Origin: Kribbella soli | GTDB lineage: Bacteria; Actinomycetota; Actinomycetes; Propionibacteriales; Kribbellaceae | Reading direction: 5' to 3' | NCBI RefSeq assembly: GCF_004331345.1 | Contig: NZ_SJJZ01000002.1 | Coordinates: 558,001-622,000, forward strand | Length of the DNA: 64,000 nucleotides | In this document: piece after piece, positions 9,365-17,483 of the stretch | Position numbering within the stretch: the stretch's first letter is position 1 | How the letters are laid out: each line of letters starts with the position of its first letter | Notes under the pieces: model-generated | Seen by the model: only the letters and a program-made list of their open reading frames with translations | Told to the model about the DNA's origin: nothing | The model's database searches: none | Translations under genes and position numbers: made by a program

Positions 9365-10396
9365 TCAGCTGGCAGTCTGCGTCACGATCCCGACGACGCG
9401 GGCCGCGAGTTCCAGGACGGCGCGCCGCGTCTCGGTCTCCAGTTCGCTCGAGTGCAGCGGCCAGGCTCCGGCGATGTGCGGGTCGTACGGCACCACCACC
9501 GGGTCCAGTCCGCGCTGCCTGAAGGCGTCGCGCAGCCAACGGGCCGTGTCGGCCGTGGAGCTGTCGACGACCGCGATCACGACGACGCCGCGATGGAGCA
9601 GCACGTCCTGTCCGGCGGGCGCAAGCTGGTCGAGCTGCTGCAGGCAGTAGCTCGCGACCTGCGGCACCGACGGTACGACGAGCACTGTGCAGTGCCCGGT
9701 GGTCGCCATCTCGGTGGCGATCTCGTCGAACATGCTCCCCGGGCAGTCCACGACAGCGAGCCCGACGTCGCGCGCGCCCTGGCTCTGCGTGGCGGCGAGC
9801 GTCGCGCGGAGCGCCGGAACGGTGGGGTCGCTGCGGACCAGGGTCGCGCCCTCGATCGCGCCGGAGCCGCGGGTCAGCTCGAGCCGTCGCGACAGCTCGG
9901 CACCGCCCGGATCCACGTCGACCGCGACAACCCGGTCCGCGCGCTGGGCCGCCAGCGTCGTCGACAGCAGCGCCGTCACCGTCGACGTACCACCGTCCAG
10001 CACCGGGCTCGTCACGCCGACCCGGCGGGTGATCGCGATCGGACGGCGACACGTGGCGATCAGGTCCACGTCATGCTGCAGCTTGCCGGATCCACCGATC
10101 AAGTACGCCGCCTCAGACGCAACCCGCCGAAACTTGTCGAACACCGACTCCCCACTGTCCCCCGCCGCCCGCCCCCAATCTGCACGCGGCTGATTCTCCT
10201 GGTACGCCGGATGCTGCTGCTCGTACACCGGCGGCGGGTACGAAGGCGGCTGCTGTGGCTGCGGCTGGAGCCGGGGCGCAGGTGCTACCGGCTGCCCAGG
10301 GGGCGGCGCGTCGTCGGGGTGAGCCGGCTCTTCCGCGGGCGGCTGCTCCGCCGAGATCCGGCGCAGCATGTCGCGCTGCCAGTCAGGATCAGTCAT
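9365..10396 (-). CDS. MinD/ParA-like (EspI-type) protein of the T7SS locus
   Basis: A 343-residue protein: a Pro-rich N-terminal third (residues about 15-70) followed by a MinD/ParA-like ATPase domain. The order of strands fits the family: VGVTSP loop, VDVDPGG (deviant Walker A'), VVDCPGS and TVLVVPSVPQ. The P-loop itself is altered: where active relatives have KGGVGKTT this protein has SPVLDGGTSTVTALL, with no Lys. It may bind nucleotide poorly or act as a structural partner. It is the last gene of the T7SS operon, 12 bases after eccD, and resembles mycobacterial EspI in layout. The ATG at 10396 has GGATGGA directly ahead. Confidence 0.8.
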   Translation of the reverse strand: MTDPDWQRDMLRRISAEQPPAEEPAHPDDAPPPGQPVAPAPRLQPQPQQPPSYPPPVYEQQHPAYQENQPRADWGRAAGDSGESVFDKFRRVASEAAYLIGGSGKLQHDVDLIATCRRPIAITRRVGVTSPVLDGGTSTVTALLSTTLAAQRADRVVAVDVDPGGAELSRRLELTRGSGAIEGATLVRSDPTVPALRATLAATQSQGARDVGLAVVDCPGSMFDEIATEMATTGHCTVLVVPSVPQVASYCLQQLDQLAPAGQDVLLHRGVVVIAVVDSSTADTARWLRDAFRQRGLDPVVVPYDPHIAGAWPLHSSELETETRRAVLELAARVVGIVTQTAS

Positions 10397-10408
10397 TCCA
10401 TCCGGTCG

Positions 10409-11731
10409 TCAGAACTTGTCCAGCAAGGTGGCGTAGACGCCGAACACTCCCAGCGCCAGGGGGACCATCACGATGATCACCCCGACCTCAAGATAGTCGA
10501 GCTGTTGTGTGAGCCGCGCGCGAACATGCTCCGCCGGTGCGAAACTGAGACCGAAGGCGCAGAACATCGCCACGAGCACCAGCAGCCCGAGTGCGATCAG
10601 CGCACCGCCCTGACCGTTGGCCGCGGCGATCAGCACGCATCCCGACACGATCGTGAACGCCGCCGCGAACAGGACGGCGACTTCGCTCGCCAACGGGTAC
10701 AGCCGCGACCGCGACGCGAGCAGGAACGCCAGGACCAGGGCCAGCCCGACCGCCCAGCCAGAGCCGTACCGCAGCAGCATGATGCCGGCGACCGCCGACG
10801 ACACAGCGATCGGCACGGTGGCGAGCGCGAGACCCAGATGCGCCGCGTTGAGTGCACTCCGCACATCGGTCCGCATGATCTCGTGCCCGGCAGCACGCTT
10901 GTCGTCAAGGCCCGGCAGCCCGGAGAGCGCGAGGGCCATCCGCGGCAAGATGCCCAGCAGTACGACTGCCAGCAGCGCCGCGAGCGCGCCGACCCGGTCC
11001 GCAGCCAGCCCGGTGCCGACACCGATCATCCAGACAGCGACGAAGAGCACCGACGTCGCACCAGCGACCACCCCGCCGCCGACGAGCCCCGCGACCGCGT
11101 AGAGCATCGGGCCGAAGGACAGGCAGAGCGCGCCGACCGTGAACACCAGACCGAGCTCCCAGCCCGCGTCCAGTGCCCAGAAGCCGATGGCGAGTGCGAC
11201 GACGACCGTCGCGACCGTGACCAACGGGACCGCGACGAACTTGTTGCCGGCCCGGCCGATCGCGATACCGACGAACGCACAGATCGCGGCGACCAGGAGC
11301 AGCGCCGCCGCGGTCACCGCATGCGGTGCGATGACCAGGACCGAGAGCGCACCGGCGATGATCGAGAACCCCAGCCCCGCGCCGGCGAGGATGCGCCGGT
11401 GCTTCGGTGTGAACGTCGCACCCCGGCGTTTCAGGTCCTCGACCGCTTCCTCGGTGACGTCGTACACGGTCGGCGTCGGTGGCACCTCACCCTCGGCGGC
11501 GAGCCGCAGTACCGCGCCGTCGATGATCTGTGCGGACGCGAGCGTTCCCTCCGGTGACACGAGCGCACCGTTGGCAGTGGTCAGGAAACGGCGTTGCGGA
11601 GTCTGCTGCATCGGCTCGTCCAGCATCCGCAGCAGATCCGGAAGCAGTACGCCGAGCGGCTGGTCGGCGGGAAGCACCGCATCCAGGCGCTTGCGCTGAC
11701 CGATCACCGTGACCCGGCTGTAGATACTCAT
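10409..11731 (-). CDS. eccD: Type VII secretion integral membrane protein EccD
   Basis: A 440-residue protein beginning MSIYSRVTVI. Residues 1-80 form a YukD/ubiquitin-like cytoplasmic domain, then a hydrophilic linker (to about 125), then about eleven hydrophobic helices to the C-terminus (first AGLGFSIIAGALSVLVIAP; last VGVIIVMVPLALGVFGVYATLL). EccD forms the bulk of the inner-membrane channel of ESX systems. The start at 11731 overlaps the upstream gene by four bases (ATGA). An open frame continues upstream but corresponds to the other gene read out of frame. Confidence 0.92.
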   Translation of the reverse strand: MSIYSRVTVIGQRKRLDAVLPADQPLGVLLPDLLRMLDEPMQQTPQRRFLTTANGALVSPEGTLASAQIIDGAVLRLAAEGEVPPTPTVYDVTEEAVEDLKRRGATFTPKHRRILAGAGLGFSIIAGALSVLVIAPHAVTAAALLLVAAICAFVGIAIGRAGNKFVAVPLVTVATVVVALAIGFWALDAGWELGLVFTVGALCLSFGPMLYAVAGLVGGGVVAGATSVLFVAVWMIGVGTGLAADRVGALAALLAVVLLGILPRMALALSGLPGLDDKRAAGHEIMRTDVRSALNAAHLGLALATVPIAVSSAVAGIMLLRYGSGWAVGLALVLAFLLASRSRLYPLASEVAVLFAAAFTIVSGCVLIAAANGQGGALIALGLLVLVAMFCAFGLSFAPAEHVRARLTQQLDYLEVGVIIVMVPLALGVFGVYATLLDKF

Positions 11732-12774
11732 GTCCGCCCTCGCTCGGCCCCAGGGATCAGCTTCTTCATCAGGTTCGCGTAGGTCTGCCAGTCGCGCGGG
11801 CTGCGCCCGTCGCCGATCGGATACCAGACCGCCGGCGTATGCGCGGGTCCGATCGCCAAGGCGCGGCTGATGCCCTCGACCTTCAGCACCTTCTCGAGGC
11901 TCGACGCCCGGACCGCCTCGTTCCCTGCGGCGACACCGATCGGGCAGGCCATCCCGAGGAACCGCGGTTCGTACGTCCCGTCCGCCGCGCCGTACGAACC
12001 CACCGCCATCGCCGACACCAGTTCGAAGTGGTCGGCGATCTCGTCGACCCACGCGCCGATCCGCTGGACGTCCGGGAGCTCGGGTCCAGGCTGAGCGACC
12101 GCCAGGGTCACGGTCTCGTCCAGTCCGGACCGCGTACGGCGGGTCTCTAGGGTGCCGACCGACGGCCCGACTCCCGGTTCGGGCGCACCAGCCAACACCA
12201 GCCAGGTCGGCTGTGGAGCGCGGCCGCGGCAGTACTCGGTCAGCGCCTCCGTGCTCCATTGCTGAGTCACAGGCTCGGACGTCGACCAACCGGCCGGCCC
12301 GGACCCGGAGGCCGCGGTGAACAACCGCTCGGCGACCCGCCCCAGAACGACGCTCGCAACGGGCTTGTGCCGCACCCGCACCGTCAGCTGCAACTGGCCG
12401 AACGGCGGCTCCTGGACGACGAAGTCAGGATGCAGGTCCGCGTTCTGCTCCCCTTGCACTGCTGGTGATCGAGCGATGAACAGGTCGCCGTTCCACTTCA
12501 GCCGTACGCCGTTCAGCCCGTCGAAGTACTCACCGTCGTCGCCGGTCACCACCCACCTGGAGAACGCGGTGCTGAACAGGGTCGACCGGACCGGCCAGGT
12601 GATCCGGGAAGTTCTCGGCGTGACCAGCTGGACCGCACGTCCGGCCGTCGTGGCCGACGCGACCGCATCACTGAGCCAGGCCGACATGCCGACCACCGGG
12701 CGATCCTGCATGACGACGGCGACCTTCTCGGTGATCAGGTCGACGCCAGGACTGAAGGTCAGTGCGTTCGGCAT
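11728..12774 (-). CDS. T7SS-associated DUF6177-like protein
   Basis: A 348-residue protein without signal peptide or membrane helix. It resembles the DUF6177 proteins found in actinobacterial T7SS loci, with a Trp-containing N-terminal part (MSAWLSDAV, ITWPVRSTLF), a YFDGLNGVRLKWNGD segment and a DIQRIGAWVDE-like helix in the C-terminal half. No catalytic motif is seen. The start MPNALTF at 12774 is one base from the upstream stop; 25 further residues could be read upstream but would overlap that gene. Its place between EccC and EccD suggests a cytoplasmic accessory role, similar in position to EspG or EccE but not alike in sequence. Confidence 0.65.
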   Translation of the reverse strand: MPNALTFSPGVDLITEKVAVVMQDRPVVGMSAWLSDAVASATTAGRAVQLVTPRTSRITWPVRSTLFSTAFSRWVVTGDDGEYFDGLNGVRLKWNGDLFIARSPAVQGEQNADLHPDFVVQEPPFGQLQLTVRVRHKPVASVVLGRVAERLFTAASGSGPAGWSTSEPVTQQWSTEALTEYCRGRAPQPTWLVLAGAPEPGVGPSVGTLETRRTRSGLDETVTLAVAQPGPELPDVQRIGAWVDEIADHFELVSAMAVGSYGAADGTYEPRFLGMACPIGVAAGNEAVRASSLEKVLKVEGISRALAIGPAHTPAVWYPIGDGRSPRDWQTYANLMKKLIPGAERGRT

Positions 12775-12775
12775 C

Positions 12776-13174
12776 TCACTCGCTCCCCTCGCTGGTGGTT
12801 GCCAGGCCGGTGAGGGTTCGGACGCCTGCCGACGTCCAGACCTGTCCACCGAGCCGGTTGATCAGAGTGGTCGCGTAGCGTTCCGCGAACTCCCGGGCGC
12901 CGTCCCGGGCCGTCGCGCGGATCTCCACCCACCACGCGGGAGTCGTGACCGAGCCGACCGCCGTACCGAGCATTCGCTCGACCTCACCCGGCACCTGGAT
13001 CAGCAGCGGCAGTTCGATCGACACCAAGGGCTGGTCCTCGTCATCACACAGCTGGATGACGGCGCCCTCGCTCACTGCGCGGACACCCAGCTCCTCCCCC
13101 GCGGCGGCAAGGCCCGCCAGGAGGTCTTCGGTCGACGGAGGCTCGTCGACGAGAGCGACCAGGTCGTAGGTCAT
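12776..13174 (-). CDS. Small T7SS-operon hypothetical protein
   Basis: A 132-residue acidic, soluble protein coupled to eccC (ATGA overlap at 13171-13174) and to the next gene (1-base gap). It contains alternating strands and helices (VALVDEPPSTEDLLAGLAA; QPLVSIELPLLIQVP; WWVEIRATARDGAREFAE) without a motif I recognise. Operon position suggests a machinery accessory protein or chaperone; no function is assigned. Confidence 0.65.
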   Translation of the reverse strand: MTYDLVALVDEPPSTEDLLAGLAAAGEELGVRAVSEGAVIQLCDDEDQPLVSIELPLLIQVPGEVERMLGTAVGSVTTPAWWVEIRATARDGAREFAERYATTLINRLGGQVWTSAGVRTLTGLATTSEGSE

Positions 13175-16100
13175 GTTGCTCCTTCTGCGTTGGTGACCGG
13201 GTCGGCCAGCGCGGTGTGCACGAGCTGCGGCCCGTCGCCCCGTCGTACGAACAAGCCCCGGCCGGGCGGGTAGTCGCCGGGGTATGCACCCGTGAAGAGC
13301 TGTCCCTCGCTCCGTTCGCCGGACAGCACCAGCCCGGCCGCTCCGGACTCCAGGACCGCTGACAGGAACGGCTCGTACATCTGCCGCGACGCGCCCGCGG
13401 CCCGCCGGGTCACGATGAAGTGCAACTTGATGTCCCGTCCGGAGGCGGCGTACGGAAGGAACGCGGCCATCGGCGACTGGCCGCCGGTAGTCAGCAGGTC
13501 GTAGTCGTCGGCCAGTACGACGATCCGCGGCCCGCCCTGACCGGCCTCCGGAATCTTGCCGGTGTCGTCCGGCATCCGCTTCGCCAGCTCCTCGGCGACG
13601 CCGGCCGCGAGCCCGGCGGCGACCCGACCGGTCGGCGCATAGCCACCGACATACGCCTGAGGTACGACGTCACGCAGACCGCGGCGCGGATCCATCACCG
13701 CGAACACCAACTCATCGGGCGTGTGCCGCTCGAGCAGCTGCTGCACGATCAGCCGCACGAGGTTGGTCTTGCCCGAACCGCTGTCGCCGAACACGACGAG
13801 GTTGCTGTCCCGGCCGGCCAGATCCAGGTACACCGGTGCCAGCGCCCGCTCGTCCACCCCGATCGGCAGCACGGCCGGCTGCCGAACCTCGTCGGCGACC
13901 TCGGCCCGCGGCAGCTTCAGCGGCAGGATCCGGACCTGCGGAGCGCGCGGTCCCTGCCAGGTGGACCGCACCGCCAGCGCCTGGGCTTCAAGGACCTCCG
14001 ACAACCTCTCGTCGGACGCGACGCCGTCTACCCGCGGCAACGCGAACTGGGCGAACAGCTTGCTGCCCGGAACCAGCATCCGTCCGGGGCCGGCCTTCCG
14101 CAGTACCTCCTGCAGGCGTCGGTCGATGTTCGAGTCGGACGCATCGTTCAGCCGCAGCTCGAGCATGGTGCCGAACAGCGACTGGCTCTGCATCCGTACG
14201 TCGTTCCACCGCAGCATCGACGCCACCACATGGACGCCGTAGTTGCCACCCCGCTGCAGAATGTCGGTGACCGGCCCGTCCAGCTCGTCGAACGCGGTCC
14301 GGATCGCACCGATGTTGTCGATCACCAGGACAACGTCCGCAGTCGGCAGTTCGGGGATCCGGCCGGCCGCGTGCTCCTCGCGGAGCGCGTCCATGGTGTC
14401 GATGGCGTGGTTGCGGAACACACGCTCGCGGTGGTCGATCATGCCCCGGATCTCCTCGACCGTCCGCCGGATCTTCTCCCGGTCGGTGCGCAGCGCGACC
14501 CCGCCGACGTGTGGCAGTTGTTCGAGCGCCTGCATACCGCCGCCCGCGAGATCGAGCGCATAGATCGCGACCTCCTGCGGAGTGTGAGTATGAGCCAGCG
14601 AGGTGGCCAGCGTCCGCAACGCTGTCGTCTTCCCGGACTGCGGACCGCCGACGATCGCGGCATGTCCGCCCGCGCGGGTCAGGTCGAGCGGGAACACCTC
14701 CTGGCGCTGATTGCCCGGGTCGTCGATCACTCCGACCGGCGGCTGCATCCGCGGCGTCGACGCGGGCAGTTGCAGACCACGCCCGTCAACGAAGTCAGCG
14801 CGGCCCGCCAGCGCATCCAGCGTGCATGCGGCCGGTAGCGGCGGCAGCCAGATCTTCAGCACCGGCTCAGCCGCACGGCGTACCTGGTCGACGAAGAGCG
14901 TCAGCTCGGTCGGTCCCGTCGTACGCTCGGTCGCCTTCGATTCGACCGGCGCCTGCACCTCGTCCACGATCACCTGGTACGGCGGCAGCACCATCGGACG
15001 GGCGTCCGTCCCTTCGTCCTCGATCGTCTCGTCGGTGTCCGCGACGTACGGCCCGGAGATGTACGCCGCCCTGAAGCGCTGGTAGACGCTCGTGTCGACC
15101 TTGAGGTAGCCGAATCCCGGCAGCGGCGGCAGATGGAACGCGTCGGTCGTGTCCAGCACCGTCCGGCTCTCCTCCTCGGAGAACGTCCGCAGACCGAGCC
15201 GATAGGACAGGTACGTCTCCAGCCCGCGCAGCTTGCCCGCTTCGATCCGCTGACTGGACAGCAGCAGGTGAACACCGATCGACCGGCCGATCCGGCCGAT
15301 CGAGAGGAACAGGTCGATGAAGTCCGGGCGTTCGTTGAGCAGCTCGCCGAACTCGTCGATGATGACGAACAGGTGCGGCAGCGGATCCAACTCCGGTTGT
15401 TGCGCACGCAGCAGCCGGTAGTCGGTGATGTTGGCGATGTTGCCGGCGTCCTTGAGCACCTGTTGGCGGCGCAGTACCTCGCCTTCCAGGCTCTTGTACG
15501 CACGCTCGATCAGGCTCGCGTCGTCGCGCAGGTTCGTGATGATGCCCGCCACGTGCGGCACTCCTTCGAACGGCGCGAACGTCGCGCCGCCCTTGAAGTC
15601 GACCAGCACGAACGCGAGATCCTCCGGAGAGTGCGTGGCCTGCAGCGCCATCACCATCGTCCGCAGTACTTCGGACTTGCCGGAGCCGGTCGCACCGATG
15701 CACAGCCCGTGTGGGCCCATACCGAGCTGAGCCGATTCCTTCAGGTCGACCAGGACGACGGAGCCGTGGCTGTCGACGCCGAGCGGCACCCGCAGGAACG
15801 CTCGATCCGGACGCGGCTGCCACAGCCGGCCGAAGTCCAGCTGGGCGACATCGCTGATCCCGATCAGCGCCATGAAGTCGACGTCGCCGCGCTGCGCGTC
15901 CTCCTCCAGCGACTCCGCGGACAGCCGCAACGACGCGAGCTCGCGGGCGATGCCCTCCGCGACCGCGGCCCCCGTCCGATCCACCTGCCCGCCGGCGACC
16001 ATCGGGTACTGCCCGCGCAGGTCCTCGACGCGCACCTCGTCGCCGAAGACCGTGATCCGCATCGTCACCGCACTGGGTTCCTGCACCCGGTCGGCGACCA

Positions 16101-17172
16101 GGTGCAGGACGGTGACTCCGAGCTCTCCCGGTACCAGCGTGTCGTCGGCCTGAGGGCGCACCTCAGCAGCAACGTCGCCGTACGTGTCATGCAGCACCAG
16201 CAACCTCTTGGTCAGCCGGCGCCGATCCTCGAATGCCACCGATCCACGGCGCGACTCGGACGCCCACCGGACCCGCGCGCCCAGGTCGTCGGCGAGCAGC
16301 CTCGTCAGTTCCTGCGGCGTCTCCGCGATCCTGCGAAACGGCACCGGACCTTTCCTGCGGTCCTGGTCCACGACGTGCGGCAGCCAGTTCATCCACTGCC
16401 AGTCCGCCAAGGCAGCCGGCCGGAAGCAGGCCGCGATCGCGACATCCTCGGGCGCGTGGAACACCGCGGTCTGCACGAGCAGCGAGCGAGCCACCCGTAC
16501 GACGCCCTCGCGGTCGCCGACGATGCTGACATTGCCGACGTGGTCCAGCGGCACCGTCAACGGCATGTCGGGCATCAGCGTGAACCGCCGTACCAACGCC
16601 TCGGCCTCGGCCGTCATGAACTGGTCCGGCGGCTCCATCGCGGATCCGCCTGGGCCGACCACCGCCGGGACTACCGGCACCCGGCCGGTACCGCAGCGAG
16701 CCTGCAGGAAGTCACTGTCGGTACGTCGACGCTCCCACAACCGCGACACGTCCGCGACGCAGTCGATCAGTGCGTCCGGCGGCGGATTCAGCTCGAGCGC
16801 CTGTGCGCGGGCCTTGCGTTCCGCTGCCGAGAACTCGTTACGCATCCGCTCGAGGTACTCGAGATAGCGGGTCCGCTGCTGCTTGCGATCCTTGCCGCCC
16901 TTCCCACGGGACGCCAGCATGCCGCCGAGCGACGCGATCAGCGTCAACCCGAGCAACCCGACGCCGACCATCACCGTGGGGCCCGACCGGCCCATTGTCA
17001 TCATCGCGACAGAGCCGAGACTGCCCACCATCGGCAGCAACATCTGCAGCGAACCGCCGGCACCACCTCCGCCGGCACCACCGAGCGACGGCGCAGGTTC
17101 GATCACACGTTCCTGCTGCAGCCCGGGAGCAGGAGTCCGCCGCGCAGGGCGGTGCACGATCCGGCTTGCCAC
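13171..17172 (-). CDS. eccC: Type VII secretion ATPase EccC (FtsK/SpoIIIE family)
   Basis: A 1333-residue motor of the ESX secretion system, as a single chain. Two transmembrane helices lie near residues 45-95 (LQMLLPMVGSLGSVAMMTM; VMVGVGLLGLTLIASLGGML). Three FtsK-type ATPase domains follow, with Walker A motifs GATGSGKSE (near 490), GGPQSGKTT (near 840) and GDSGSGKTN (near 1127), all with Lys; domain 1 also shows VLVDFKGGATF and VIIDEFGELL. EccC recognises WXG100 substrates and powers export. I choose the GTG at 17172, which overlaps the preceding stop (TAGTG) and has GGAGG upstream; a longer frame without a ribosome-binding site starts at 17319. Confidence 0.95.
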   Translation of the reverse strand: MASRIVHRPARRTPAPGLQQERVIEPAPSLGGAGGGGAGGSLQMLLPMVGSLGSVAMMTMGRSGPTVMVGVGLLGLTLIASLGGMLASRGKGGKDRKQQRTRYLEYLERMRNEFSAAERKARAQALELNPPPDALIDCVADVSRLWERRRTDSDFLQARCGTGRVPVVPAVVGPGGSAMEPPDQFMTAEAEALVRRFTLMPDMPLTVPLDHVGNVSIVGDREGVVRVARSLLVQTAVFHAPEDVAIAACFRPAALADWQWMNWLPHVVDQDRRKGPVPFRRIAETPQELTRLLADDLGARVRWASESRRGSVAFEDRRRLTKRLLVLHDTYGDVAAEVRPQADDTLVPGELGVTVLHLVADRVQEPSAVTMRITVFGDEVRVEDLRGQYPMVAGGQVDRTGAAVAEGIARELASLRLSAESLEEDAQRGDVDFMALIGISDVAQLDFGRLWQPRPDRAFLRVPLGVDSHGSVVLVDLKESAQLGMGPHGLCIGATGSGKSEVLRTMVMALQATHSPEDLAFVLVDFKGGATFAPFEGVPHVAGIITNLRDDASLIERAYKSLEGEVLRRQQVLKDAGNIANITDYRLLRAQQPELDPLPHLFVIIDEFGELLNERPDFIDLFLSIGRIGRSIGVHLLLSSQRIEAGKLRGLETYLSYRLGLRTFSEEESRTVLDTTDAFHLPPLPGFGYLKVDTSVYQRFRAAYISGPYVADTDETIEDEGTDARPMVLPPYQVIVDEVQAPVESKATERTTGPTELTLFVDQVRRAAEPVLKIWLPPLPAACTLDALAGRADFVDGRGLQLPASTPRMQPPVGVIDDPGNQRQEVFPLDLTRAGGHAAIVGGPQSGKTTALRTLATSLAHTHTPQEVAIYALDLAGGGMQALEQLPHVGGVALRTDREKIRRTVEEIRGMIDHRERVFRNHAIDTMDALREEHAAGRIPELPTADVVLVIDNIGAIRTAFDELDGPVTDILQRGGNYGVHVVASMLRWNDVRMQSQSLFGTMLELRLNDASDSNIDRRLQEVLRKAGPGRMLVPGSKLFAQFALPRVDGVASDERLSEVLEAQALAVRSTWQGPRAPQVRILPLKLPRAEVADEVRQPAVLPIGVDERALAPVYLDLAGRDSNLVVFGDSGSGKTNLVRLIVQQLLERHTPDELVFAVMDPRRGLRDVVPQAYVGGYAPTGRVAAGLAAGVAEELAKRMPDDTGKIPEAGQGGPRIVVLADDYDLLTTGGQSPMAAFLPYAASGRDIKLHFIVTRRAAGASRQMYEPFLSAVLESGAAGLVLSGERSEGQLFTGAYPGDYPPGRGLFVRRGDGPQLVHTALADPVTNAEGAT

Positions 17173-17483
17173 TAGGGGTTCCTCCGCCGACCGGTGCCCC
17201 GCACCGTGGGGGACTTCGGCGAGAGACTGACCGGTCCGGACGGTGTCGGTGTCGGTGCCGGCCGGTTCTGCTGCTCCTCCTCGGCCATCGACGACTTGAA
17301 GTAGGACACCCCGGCACAACCCGCGCAGGCGAGCGCGCCGATGAGCACACTCGCGAAGACCTTGCCGGTCTGCTCGTTGAGTGTGTTCTTCGTCCGCTCG
17401 GCGCCGAACAGCCAGGCCTCCCGCAGCCGCCGGCGCCGCACGGCCACCGACTCGATGACCTGCGTCCCGTAGTTACCTGACAC
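17172..17483 (-). CDS. Small single-span membrane protein between the T7SS effector and eccC
   Basis: A 103-residue protein beginning with GTG at 17483 (AGGGGAG upstream), overlapping the effector stop by 11 bases and the eccC start by one. A basic, Arg-rich N-terminal segment (RRRRLREAWLFGAERTK) precedes one hydrophobic helix (VFASVLIGALACAGCAGVSYF) and a Pro/Ser/Thr-rich tail. This suggests a cytoplasmic N-terminus and an external tail. It could be a machinery subunit standing in for EccB/EccE, or, because it directly follows a toxin-like gene, an immunity factor. Neither is shown by sequence. Confidence 0.7.
   Translation of the reverse strand: MSGNYGTQVIESVAVRRRRLREAWLFGAERTKNTLNEQTGKVFASVLIGALACAGCAGVSYFKSSMAEEEQQNRPAPTPTPSGPVSLSPKSPTVRGTGRRRNP

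Noticed and set aside
13420..17175. Long plus-strand frames opposite eccC
   Set aside because: Arg/Gln/His-rich low-complexity translations typical of antisense frames; eccC has three intact ATPase domains.
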